DNA of 64,000 nucleotides from NCBI RefSeq assembly GCF_001282685.1, contig NZ_LN875035.1:3228411-3292410 (forward strand), read 5' to 3'. The DNA comes from Niameybacter massiliensis. GTDB taxonomy: Bacteria > Bacillota > Clostridia > Lachnospirales > Cellulosilyticaceae. A program made the translations under genes and the position numbers. Positions 45,621-53,458 of the stretch are shown piece after piece. The notes below the pieces were generated by a model. That model searched no databases. It was not told the DNA's origin and worked only from the letters and a program-made list of their open reading frames with translations. Positions within the stretch are counted from its first letter, which is position 1, and every line of letters begins with the position of its first letter.

Positions 45621-46940
45621 CTAAACACGAGTAAAATAAGCCTCTTCCTCAGCCTGAAGCTGGTCCTTAGCACTTATAACTTGGTTATATTCCTCTTCTT
45701 TGATGGCGAGATATTTCTTTAAAGTAATCGGAGCTAAAACCTGTTTAACAAAATCACTTTTCTTGGCATACTCTAAAGCCTCTTTTAATGTACTTGGTAA
45801 TTGTTTAATGCCTTCTATTTTAGAAGGGTCCACTTCATAAAGATTATAATTTGTTGCGGGTTCTAGTGTTTTTTGTGCTTCCATACCTTCTAATCCAGCA
45901 TGGATAATTAAAGCAAATGCTATATAAGGATTACATGCTCCGTCTGCTGAACGTAATTCCATTCGTACGTATTCTCCTTGAGCTGCTGGAATACGAATAA
46001 GTTGAGAACGATTTTGATGAGACCATGTAACATACTTTGGTGCTTCATCTAGTCCTAGTCGTCTATAAGAATTGGTTAGTGGATTTAAGAATGCTGTAAT
46101 CTCTACAATTCTATCTAGTACACCTTGTATAAAACTTTCAGCTTCTTTAGAATGATTATTTTCATTATTTCTAAAGATATTTACACCATTTTTTGAAAGT
46201 GAAAGATTAATATGAAGCCCATTTCCACTTTTGTCTTCAAATGGCTTTGGCATAAATGAAGCAAATAATCCATTTTGTGCTGCCACACTCTTAACAACAG
46301 ATTTAAATGTAATCAGGTTATCTGCTGCTTGCAATGCATCACTATATTTAAAATCAATTTCATTTTGACCTGGCCCCTGCTCATGATGAGAACTCTCTGG
46401 TTGAATGCCCATCTCCTCTAATGTTAGACAAATCTCACGTCTCACATTTTCTCCACGATCAAAAGGTGCAATATCAAAGTATCCAGCTCGGTCATGTGGT
46501 TCTTTAGTTGGATAGCCTTTATCATTTAATTCAAAGAGATAAAATTCACATTCTGGACCAATCTTACATTGATACCCCATCGTTTCTGCTCTTTGTATTG
46601 CTTGCTTTAAGATGTTTCTTCCATCACCTTCAAAAGGCGTCCCATCAGGTTTCTTAATATCACAAAAAATTCTTATGACTCTTCCTTGTTGAGGACGCCA
46701 AGGTAAAATTGAAACAGTGGAAGCGTCAGGGAATAAAAATAAATCAGATTCCTCTACATTCATAAACCCTTTTACTGCTGAAGCATCAAAAGATATCCCA
46801 CTTTGAAAAGCACGTGGCAATTCACTGGCCATAATCGATACATTTTTTTGGTTACCTAATATATCACAAAAGGCTAACTTTACAAACTTCACATCATTTT
46901 CTTCAACAAATTGCAATACTTCATTTATTGTATATTCCAC
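45621..46940 (-). CDS. glnA: glutamine synthetase, type I
   Basis: A 439-residue dodecameric-type glutamine synthetase making glutamine from glutamate, ammonia and ATP. Recognisable motifs: FDASAVKGFMNVEESDLFLFPD, GPECEFYLF and HHEQGPGQNEIDFKY (metal and glutamate sites), the ATP loop MPKPFEDKSGNGLHINLSL, and the RIPAAQGEYVRMELRSADGACNPY segment. The E. coli-type adenylylation Tyr motif is not evident, as in Gram-positive GSI-alpha enzymes. I start at GTG 46940, seven bases after GGAGG; the upstream in-frame GTG (46955) is itself part of that ribosome site. The gene follows the glutamate synthase parts, giving a full GS-GOGAT operon. Confidence 0.96.
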   Translation of the reverse strand: MEYTINEVLQFVEENDVKFVKLAFCDILGNQKNVSIMASELPRAFQSGISFDASAVKGFMNVEESDLFLFPDASTVSILPWRPQQGRVIRIFCDIKKPDGTPFEGDGRNILKQAIQRAETMGYQCKIGPECEFYLFELNDKGYPTKEPHDRAGYFDIAPFDRGENVRREICLTLEEMGIQPESSHHEQGPGQNEIDFKYSDALQAADNLITFKSVVKSVAAQNGLFASFMPKPFEDKSGNGLHINLSLSKNGVNIFRNNENNHSKEAESFIQGVLDRIVEITAFLNPLTNSYRRLGLDEAPKYVTWSHQNRSQLIRIPAAQGEYVRMELRSADGACNPYIAFALIIHAGLEGMEAQKTLEPATNYNLYEVDPSKIEGIKQLPSTLKEALEYAKKSDFVKQVLAPITLKKYLAIKEEEYNQVISAKDQLQAEEEAYFTRV

Positions 46941-46991
46941 TTTTATCGCCTCCACTTATATGCATTCTTTTTATTATATTCCTAATGCTTA

Positions 46992-47714
46992 TTAGTTATG
47001 GGTATAGAGTTGTCTGTAAGGATTTTTTGTATCTGGTTCTAGTACATAGAAGTTCTTTGACCATACTTTTTCTTTATCTACATTAAATGTCTCACAAAAT
47101 GTTTCAACATCTTGCCTAATACCTTCTACGTCTTCTTCTGTCATCACTCTTGCTACAACTTGTTTTGGAAGGTCGGCTGGGAGCTTATCACAACGTAAGT
47201 AGATTTTGCCACCATGCATTCCTGTTCCACAAAAGTGTCCTACTGGAACTTCATCTTCACAGTTTAGCCCAAGCACTACAATGTTTCCTCCTGCTTGGTA
47301 TTCACCTAAGAAACTTCCTGCTTTTCCTCCTATTATAAGAAGAGGTTGTTTCTCCTTATAGGCTTTCATATGTATGCCCGCTCTATAACCAGCATTATCC
47401 CTTACATAAATTTTGCCACCACGCATAGCATATCCTGTGGCATCTCCAGCCGATCCATGAATACAAATAAGTCCTTCATTCATTGTATCTCCTGTAGCCT
47501 CTTGTGTATTTCCATATACCTCTATCACACAACCATCTAAATAGCTACCAAGTGCATTTCCTGGTGTACCTTTAATAATCAGATGTTTACCTGATAACCC
47601 ACTTGCTATATAACGCTGTCCTATACAATTATCTAATGCAATTGTATCTTCTTTATAATTCCTAATTTTATTATTTAAAGTTTGGAAGTGCATTGTTCCT
47701 ACATTAATGTTCAT
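46992..47714 (-). CDS. glutamate synthase GXGXG subunit (GltB domain 3)
   Basis: A 240-residue right-handed beta-helix protein equal to the C-terminal (alpha-3) domain of the large glutamate synthase subunit, here as a separate polypeptide. The repeating G-x-x-G-x-x-x-G pattern is plain: GKHLIIKGTPGNALGSYLDG, GSAGDATGYAMRGGKIYVRDNAGYRAG and GGKAGSFLGEYQAGGNIVVLG. In the fused enzyme this domain is structural and helps form the ammonia tunnel. TAGGAGG precedes the ATG, and the first 11 bases overlap the end of the FAD oxidoreductase gene. Confidence 0.93.
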   Translation of the reverse strand: MNINVGTMHFQTLNNKIRNYKEDTIALDNCIGQRYIASGLSGKHLIIKGTPGNALGSYLDGCVIEVYGNTQEATGDTMNEGLICIHGSAGDATGYAMRGGKIYVRDNAGYRAGIHMKAYKEKQPLLIIGGKAGSFLGEYQAGGNIVVLGLNCEDEVPVGHFCGTGMHGGKIYLRCDKLPADLPKQVVARVMTEEDVEGIRQDVETFCETFNVDKEKVWSKNFYVLEPDTKNPYRQLYTHN

Positions 47715-48942
47715 TTTTTCTTCCTCCTAACTTGTCATCTCTATAATTTCTTGAGAAGGCTATAAGCCCTGGTCTCTCTTTAAGAAGTTCAAAGTTAAGA
47801 CTACTAAGTGGAATTTGCTCTCTTATAATTGATGTATAAATTCCTGCACCTTCAACATCACCTAGCATCATAAAGCCCTTAAGTAAATCATCTTTTACAA
47901 TAAGCTTTTTGTAGTTATTTTCATCTTGGGTAATTATTTCTTCCCCTTCATAACTACCTGCACTTATTAAGTGTAATCCAAAAAATCCAATGGCATTCAT
48001 AGGAATAGCTTTATCAAACTTTTGCTTACCTAATGCCATATTAATCCCGGCACATTCACCTTGTCTATAGGCATTGGGTAAAATAGCCAGAATTTTTTGG
48101 TTACCATCTGTCAGATCTACACTCTCAGTACAATCCCCAGCAGCATAGATATTTTCTAAACTTGTTTGGCAGTATTCATCGAGGATAATCCCTCTATTTA
48201 CTCTGCCACCAGCTTGTTGTACAAGCTCTACATTGGGTCTTACCCCAACAGCTAAAACGAGAATATCAAATTCAACTGTTGTACCATCTTGGAAATAGGC
48301 TGTATGAGCATCTAACTTTTGAACTCCTGTACCTAATTTAAATTGTATATTATAATTCTCTAAATGCTTTTTTAAGCGTGCCCCACACTCCATATCAACA
48401 ATACTAGAAAGTACATGAGGTGCAATATCACATACGGTTAGGCTAGCTACCTTTTTTGAGATTGCTTCTGCACATTTAAGACCAATTAATCCAGCACCTA
48501 CAATGAGCACTTTACTTTTTTCGTTAATCTTTTCGCCTAAGGCTTTTGCAGAATCTAATGTCATAAATGTAAATTGATTTTCTACTTTTTCTAGTCCTTC
48601 AATAGTTGGAACAAATGGTCTTGATCCTGTTGCTACTAGTAACTTGTCATAGCCTATAACTTCTCCAGTTTGTGTAACAATTTCTTTCTTATCTGGATGA
48701 ATTTCTGTAACATAAGTTTCTAATTTTAATTGACAGTTCATTTCCTTATAGAAGTTATCATCTCGATACTTCATACGTTCTAAATCTGTTTTTCCTTGCA
48801 ATAGATAGGAAATGAGTGGTCTTGAATAAGTGTGATAAGCTTCATTTGATAAGACTACAATCTCACTGTTAGTATCTTGACTACGGATTCCCTCTATCCC
48901 TCCAATAGCAGCTGTAGAGTTTCCAATAATAACATATTTCAT
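47704..48942 (-). CDS. NAD(P)H/FAD oxidoreductase of the split glutamate synthase
   Basis: A 412-residue flavoprotein of the nitrite/rubredoxin reductase type. The first dinucleotide motif is KYVIIGNSTAAIGGIEG at the start (FAD) and the second SKVLIVGAGLIGLKCAEA near residue 150 (NAD(P)H). GDCTESVDL carries the FAD-ribityl Asp. The usual GltD small subunit is replaced here by this shorter protein, so it is the likely electron entry to the synthase through the adjacent ferredoxin. I start at ATG 48942, six bases after GAGGTG; a GTG at 48951 is possible. It lies five bases after the ferredoxin gene. Confidence 0.9.
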   Translation of the reverse strand: MKYVIIGNSTAAIGGIEGIRSQDTNSEIVVLSNEAYHTYSRPLISYLLQGKTDLERMKYRDDNFYKEMNCQLKLETYVTEIHPDKKEIVTQTGEVIGYDKLLVATGSRPFVPTIEGLEKVENQFTFMTLDSAKALGEKINEKSKVLIVGAGLIGLKCAEAISKKVASLTVCDIAPHVLSSIVDMECGARLKKHLENYNIQFKLGTGVQKLDAHTAYFQDGTTVEFDILVLAVGVRPNVELVQQAGGRVNRGIILDEYCQTSLENIYAAGDCTESVDLTDGNQKILAILPNAYRQGECAGINMALGKQKFDKAIPMNAIGFFGLHLISAGSYEGEEIITQDENNYKKLIVKDDLLKGFMMLGDVEGAGIYTSIIREQIPLSSLNFELLKERPGLIAFSRNYRDDKLGGRKNEH

Positions 48943-48947
48943 TCTAC

Positions 48948-49376
48948 TCACCTCTCTTCATATACAATCGCTTGATTAGGGCATCCTTTAACACATGCCG
49001 GTTCCCCACTTTGATTACCCATGCATAGTTCACACTTTTGAACAATCCCCTCTGCTGCCATCTTAACCGCGCCATATGGGCAAGATAAAATACATGTACA
49101 GCAACCAACACATTTGTTTTTGTCAACTGCAATAAGTCCATCTTTTTTTGTAAGCGCTCCCGTGATACACCCTTTTACGCAAAGTGGTTCCTCACAATGT
49201 CTACAAGATACTGCAAAGCAAACTTGATCTTTTTCTTCTATTTGAATGCGTGGTTGAACCGTTTTATTTTTAAGTGCTTTAACCATATCTTTTTCTACTG
49301 AGTTTGCAAAAGCACAGTAGTATTCACATAGATGACACCCTAAGCACCACTTTTCATTGACATAAACCCTTTTCAT
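48948..49376 (-). CDS. multi-cluster 4Fe-4S ferredoxin-like electron carrier
   Basis: A 142-residue iron-sulfur protein of the HycB/DMSO-reductase beta type. Four cysteine groups are seen: NEKWCLGCHLCEYYCAFA; CRHCEEPLCVKGCITGAL; NKCVGCCTCILSCPYGAV; and CELCMGNQSGEPACVKGCPNQAI. They could hold up to four 4Fe-4S clusters. It would carry electrons between the FAD oxidoreductase downstream and the FMN synthase upstream. I start at ATG 49376, five bases after GGGGGAG, because the longer start at 49400 lacks a ribosome site; the gene then begins ten bases after the synthase stop. Confidence 0.92.
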   Translation of the reverse strand: MKRVYVNEKWCLGCHLCEYYCAFANSVEKDMVKALKNKTVQPRIQIEEKDQVCFAVSCRHCEEPLCVKGCITGALTKKDGLIAVDKNKCVGCCTCILSCPYGAVKMAAEGIVQKCELCMGNQSGEPACVKGCPNQAIVYEER

Positions 49377-49386
49377 CGTTCTCCCC

Positions 49387-50892
49387 CTATTCTCCTGCAT
49401 GTTGAATGCCTAAGATCTCTAATTCTTTCTCTGTTAAGCCAATTCCACGTAGCATTAAGCGGTTACCTTTTAGCGCTTCAATAGAGTTAATTCCCATACC
49501 GCCCATCATTTCTTTAATTTCATGTTCCCATGCTGAAACTAAGTTGACTAAACGTTTATATCCGATTTCTGGATTAAGTCGTTTAACTAATTCTGGTACT
49601 TGTGTTGCAATACCCCAGTTACATTTACCGCCATGGCAACTTCTACATAAGTGGCACCCCAGTGCTAAAAGTGCACTTGTTGCAATATAAACAGCATCTG
49701 CTCCTAAAGCTATTGCCTTAACGATATCTGCACTATTTCTAATGCTTCCACCAACTACGATAGATACTTCATTACGAATGCCTTCTTCTCTAAGTCTTGC
49801 ATCTACACTTGCTAAAGCAAGTTCAATAGGAATACCTACGTTGTCACGAATACGAGTAGGTGCTGCTCCTGTACCACCTTTAAATCCATCAATTGCAATA
49901 ATATCTGCACCACTTCGTGCGACACCACTTGCAATAGCTGCTACATTGTGTACAGCTGCAATCTTAACTATAACTGGCTTTGTATAGTTTGAAGCTTCTT
50001 TTAAGGAATACACTAACTGTCTTAAATCTTCTATTGAGTAGATATCATGATGTGGTGCTGGTGATATGGCATCTGATCCTTCTGGGATCATACGTGTTTT
50101 AGAAATATCCCCCACGATTTTAGCCCCTGGCAAGTGACCACCGATACCTGGTTTTGCACCTTGACCCATTTTGATTTCTATTGCAGCGCCTGCTTCTAAG
50201 TAATCTTTGTGTACGCCAAAACGTCCTGATGCTACCTGTACAATGGTATTAGGTCCGTATTGATAGAAATCTTCATGTAACCCACCTTCACCAGTGTTAT
50301 AAAGTATTCCAAGTTCTGTTGCTGCACGTGCAAGACTTTCGTGAGCATTGTAGCTAATTGAACCATATGACATAGCTGAAAACATAATAGGCACTGAAAG
50401 TTCTATTTGAGGTGGCAAGTTATTTTTAATCTCACCGTTTTCATCTCTTTCAATAGTTGTTGGCTTTTTACCTAAAAATACTTTTGTCTCCATTGGCTCT
50501 CTTAATGGGTCAATGGAAGGGTTAGTAACCTGTGAAGCATTGATAAGCATTTTATCCCAGTAAATTGGATAAGGCTTTGGATTTCCCATAGAAGAAAGAA
50601 GTACGCCGCCTGTATCTGCCTGACGATAAACCTCATTAATTGTTTCTCCAGTCCAATGGGCATTATGTTTAAAGGTATGATCTGTTTTAACGATTTTAAG
50701 TGCTTTAGTTGGGCAAAGACATACGCAACGATGACAGTTCACACACTTTGCATCATCGGCCATAAGACATTGATTTTCTTCATCATAGCTGTGTACACCA
50801 TTTGCACATTGTCTTACGCAAACTTTACAACCGATACAACGTTTCTCATTTCTTACGACTTCATATTCAGGATATATATAATTAATAGCCAT
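49387..50892 (-). CDS. glutamate synthase central (FMN, Fe-S) subunit (GltB domain 2)
   Basis: A 501-residue protein with two N-terminal 4Fe-4S motifs (RCIGCKVCVRQC and CVNCHRCVCLCP, residues 18-62), followed by the FMN-binding glutamate synthase barrel. Barrel motifs: SYGSISYNAHESLARAA, NTGEGG, EIKMGQGAKPGIGGHLPG, PHHDIYSIEDLRQLV, ADIIAIDGFKGGTGAAP and the 3Fe-4S cysteine region LALGCHLCRSCHGGKCNWG. It makes glutamate from 2-oxoglutarate and ammonia. The added ferredoxin domain marks the archaeal-type split glutamate synthase. TAATG overlap with the amidase gene upstream. Confidence 0.95.
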   Translation of the reverse strand: MAINYIYPEYEVVRNEKRCIGCKVCVRQCANGVHSYDEENQCLMADDAKCVNCHRCVCLCPTKALKIVKTDHTFKHNAHWTGETINEVYRQADTGGVLLSSMGNPKPYPIYWDKMLINASQVTNPSIDPLREPMETKVFLGKKPTTIERDENGEIKNNLPPQIELSVPIMFSAMSYGSISYNAHESLARAATELGILYNTGEGGLHEDFYQYGPNTIVQVASGRFGVHKDYLEAGAAIEIKMGQGAKPGIGGHLPGAKIVGDISKTRMIPEGSDAISPAPHHDIYSIEDLRQLVYSLKEASNYTKPVIVKIAAVHNVAAIASGVARSGADIIAIDGFKGGTGAAPTRIRDNVGIPIELALASVDARLREEGIRNEVSIVVGGSIRNSADIVKAIALGADAVYIATSALLALGCHLCRSCHGGKCNWGIATQVPELVKRLNPEIGYKRLVNLVSAWEHEIKEMMGGMGINSIEALKGNRLMLRGIGLTEKELEILGIQHAGE

Positions 50893-51983
50893 TAAGCTTC
50901 ACTCCCTTCTAGTGTTACAATAACTGGCTCTCCACCTTTTGGTGTCCATACTTTGTCTAATTCTGGCTCTATAACGCGGATTGCACATTCTTCACTGGCA
51001 AAATAAACTTTATCATCCTTTTCACCAATAACCATAGAGCGAAGTTTAAGCCTGTCATTAATAGCCATTAAGCCGCCTTCAAATCCTACTAAAAGTGAAA
51101 ATGGACCTGTAATTAATAAACTTGAAAATACATTTCTTAAGTATGTAAGTCTTTCTTTTTCTGTAGAACTTTGGCTATCTATTGTGCTCCAAAATGGTGC
51201 TGCAATAACCTCTGCAACCTCTTCAAGCTTAAGACCTTGCTTACGACTTAAGAAGTCAATAATATAGGTAATAACTTCAGTATCTGTTAAGAGATTACAC
51301 TTATAGCCAAACATCTCTATAAAGCGTCTATTCGCATCATAAGATGAGATTTCACCGTTATGCACTACTGATAAATCAAGCATTGCAAATGGATGGGCTC
51401 CTCCCCACCAACCTGGTGTATTGGTTGGATATCTACCATGTGCAGTCCAAGAATACCCTTCGTATTCTTCTAATCTGAAGAATCTTCCCACATCTTCTGG
51501 GAATCCTACTGCCTTAAATACGCCCATATTCTTACCACTTGAAAATACGTACGCTCCTTCTATTTCTGTGTTAATTTTAATTACACAGCGTACTACAAAT
51601 TCTTGTTCATCAAGCTGACTATCTTTAAGTTTTGTTGGTAATGGATTCACAAAATATCTCCACATAAGAGGCTCATTTGTAATTTTAGGTGTTTTGTGAA
51701 TCGGAATTTTTGATAAGTTCACAAGGTCAAAATGTCTTTCCAAAAATCTTTCGCACTCTACCCTTGCATTTTGATCTTCATAGAACAAATGGAAAGCATA
51801 GAGGTCCTTGTATTCAGGGTAAATTCCATATCCTGCAAACCCTCCTCCTAAACCATTAGAACGATCATGCATAGTTTCTATTGATTTTATAATAGCTTCT
51901 CCACTCATTAACTTCCCGCTTTTAGAAAAAATACCAGATATGGCACAACCTGAAGGTATTCTAATTTCACCCTCTTTTTTCAT
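50892..51983 (-). CDS. glutamate synthase class II glutamine amidotransferase subunit (GltB domain 1)
   Basis: A 363-residue Ntn amidohydrolase that releases ammonia from glutamine for the synthase subunit. The nucleophile is C13 in IPSGCAISGIF, so a 12-residue propeptide must be removed; this short leader is usual in the split enzymes. HGRYPTNTPGWWGGAHPF and VVHNGEISSYDANRRF are the class II glutaminase loops. I start at ATG 51983, six bases after GGAGGGA; a TTG at 51989 is in frame. It is the first gene of the seven-gene nitrogen operon that ends with the ANTAR protein. Confidence 0.94.
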   Translation of the reverse strand: MKKEGEIRIPSGCAISGIFSKSGKLMSGEAIIKSIETMHDRSNGLGGGFAGYGIYPEYKDLYAFHLFYEDQNARVECERFLERHFDLVNLSKIPIHKTPKITNEPLMWRYFVNPLPTKLKDSQLDEQEFVVRCVIKINTEIEGAYVFSSGKNMGVFKAVGFPEDVGRFFRLEEYEGYSWTAHGRYPTNTPGWWGGAHPFAMLDLSVVHNGEISSYDANRRFIEMFGYKCNLLTDTEVITYIIDFLSRKQGLKLEEVAEVIAAPFWSTIDSQSSTEKERLTYLRNVFSSLLITGPFSLLVGFEGGLMAINDRLKLRSMVIGEKDDKVYFASEECAIRVIEPELDKVWTPKGGEPVIVTLEGSEA

Positions 51984-52009
51984 TTCCAATCCCTCCTTCG
52001 ATAAAATGC

Positions 52010-52069
52010 AAAAAAGGCGCTCATCAAAGTCAAAAACCCCTGTGGTTTTTTCATTTGATGAACGCCTTT
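52010..52069 (-). promoter_or_regulatory. terminator-like branched hairpin at the 5' end of the glutamate synthase operon transcript
   Basis: AAAGGCG-C-TCATCAAA (52013-52028) pairs with TTTGATGA-A-CGCCTTT (52054-52069). Inside is a second stem (AAAAACC/GGTTTTT with a loop read ACAGG on the minus strand). On the minus strand the structure is followed by TTTTTTGCATTTT. It begins only about six bases after the predicted transcription start, so it would block the operon unless antiterminated. An attractive target for the ANTAR protein, though that is inference. Confidence 0.7.
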
Positions 52070-52081
52070 GTTCATATCTAA

Positions 52082-52110
52082 ATTGTATTTTATTGACCTA
52101 AAATTGTCAA
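52082..52110 (-). promoter_or_regulatory. sigma-A promoter of the glutamate synthase / glnA operon
   Basis: TTGACA at 52110-52105 and TACAAT at 52087-52082 are 17 bases apart; the transcription start should be near 52075. Confidence 0.85.
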
Positions 52111-52243
52111 GATAATTTTCCTTTAAAATGATTTTATAAGTTGTACAACTTGCATTTTCATTTCAAGAACAAGTTTAAATCCCTACTTATACTTATCTAA
52201 AGATATTTTTAAAAATTAAATTGCATTTTTCCAAAAATTATAG

Positions 52244-52273
52244 TTGACTTTTGATTTGGTTCGGTCATATACT
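52244..52273 (+). promoter_or_regulatory. promoter of asnA
   Basis: TTGACT at 52244-52249 and TATACT at 52268-52273 are 18 bases apart. The start of transcription should be near 52280. The 130 bases between this and the divergent promoter are AT-rich and hold no gene. Confidence 0.75.
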
Positions 52274-52288
52274 GTTATTAACATCAGC

Positions 52289-52334
52289 AAAGGCGCTGTA
52301 GGTTATTTATTGACCTACAGCGCCTTTTTTTATT
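52289..52334 (+). promoter_or_regulatory. terminator-like hairpin at the 5' end of the asnA transcript
   Basis: AAAGGCGCTGTAGGT pairs perfectly with ACCTACAGCGCCTTT over a nine-base loop and is followed by TTTTTTTATTTT. It starts about nine bases after the predicted transcription start and lies just ahead of the asnA ribosome site, matching the design of the divergent operon. The AAAGGCG opening is shared by both hairpins. Confidence 0.75.
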
Positions 52335-52358
52335 TTCCAAATCGAAAGGGGTATGTCT

Positions 52359-53366
52359 ATGAGTAAAATTTTTGTTCCAAAAGGTTATAGTCCACAATTA
52401 TCACTTTATGAAACCCAAACGGCTATTGGGTTCATCAAAAGAACTTTTGAAGATCGTTTAACTAAGGCTTTAAATTTAAAACGTGTCTCTGCACCTTTAT
52501 TTGTTGATCCAAACACTGGTATTAATGATGACTTAAATGGTGTTGAACGTCCGGTTGCATTTGATATTGCTGAAACAGGCACAACTGCTCAAGTGGTACA
52601 TTCTCTTGCAAAATGGAAACGCTATGCACTTCATCAATATGGTTTTAGTGCTGGAGAAGGTCTCTATACAGATATGAATGCTATTAGACGTGATGAAGAA
52701 ATGTCAAATTTACATTCCATCTATGTCGATCAATGGGATTGGGAAAAAATCATTACTGCTGCTACGCGTAACGAAGCTTACTTAAAAGAAACAGTTACTG
52801 CTATTGTAGGTGCAATGTGTGATACTTTAGACGCTCTCAAAACATCTTATCCAAGTATTACAACAACACTTAGTAGAGATATTACTTTCGTTACAACACA
52901 AGAATTAGAAGATTTATATCCTAACCTCACTCCTAAAGAAAGAGAAAATGCTTTTGTTAAAGAGCACCCTACTACTTTTGTTATGCAAGTTGGTGACCTC
53001 TTAGCCTCTGGTGAAAAACATGATGGTAGAGCCCCTGATTATGATGATTGGAAATTAAATGGAGATATCGTATTCTGGAATGATGTATTAGAAATGGCAT
53101 TTGAAGTTTCTTCTATGGGAATCCGTGTAGATGCTGAAAGCTTAGATAGCCAACTTATCAAAGCTGGTTGTGATGACCGTCGTAAATTCCTCTTCCATCA
53201 AATGCTTCTTAACAATGAATTACCACTTACTATGGGTGGTGGTATTGGCCAATCTCGCCTTTGTATGCTTCTTTTAGGTAAAGCGCATATTGGAGAAGTT
53301 CAATCTTCTATTTGGGATGATGCTACAAAAGTTTTCTGTAATGCGAACGATATTGTATTGCTTTAA
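52359..53366 (+). CDS. asnA: aspartate-ammonia ligase (asparagine synthetase A)
   Basis: A 335-residue enzyme making asparagine from aspartate, ammonia and ATP; related to class II aminoacyl-tRNA synthetases. Family motifs: IGFIKRTFEDRLTKALNLKRVSAPLF near the start, RPVAFDI, HSLAKWKRYALHQYGFSAGEGLYTDMNAIRRDE, YVDQWDWE and MTMGGGIGQSRLCMLLLGKAHIGEVQ-like sequence at the end. Length agrees with E. coli AsnA. I prefer ATG 52359, eight bases after AAAGGGG; ATG 52353 is too close to it. Ammonia use fits its place beside the glutamine synthetases. No T-box is present here, unlike for asnS. Confidence 0.96.
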   Translation: MSKIFVPKGYSPQLSLYETQTAIGFIKRTFEDRLTKALNLKRVSAPLFVDPNTGINDDLNGVERPVAFDIAETGTTAQVVHSLAKWKRYALHQYGFSAGEGLYTDMNAIRRDEEMSNLHSIYVDQWDWEKIITAATRNEAYLKETVTAIVGAMCDTLDALKTSYPSITTTLSRDITFVTTQELEDLYPNLTPKERENAFVKEHPTTFVMQVGDLLASGEKHDGRAPDYDDWKLNGDIVFWNDVLEMAFEVSSMGIRVDAESLDSQLIKAGCDDRRKFLFHQMLLNNELPLTMGGGIGQSRLCMLLLGKAHIGEVQSSIWDDATKVFCNANDIVLL

Positions 53367-53458
53367 TCAATAAACACTTTGACAAGATGATTACTATATA
53401 CCTCACATATTTCACACAACTGTGTACTTAACTTAATTTTATAAGGGAGGATTTATTT

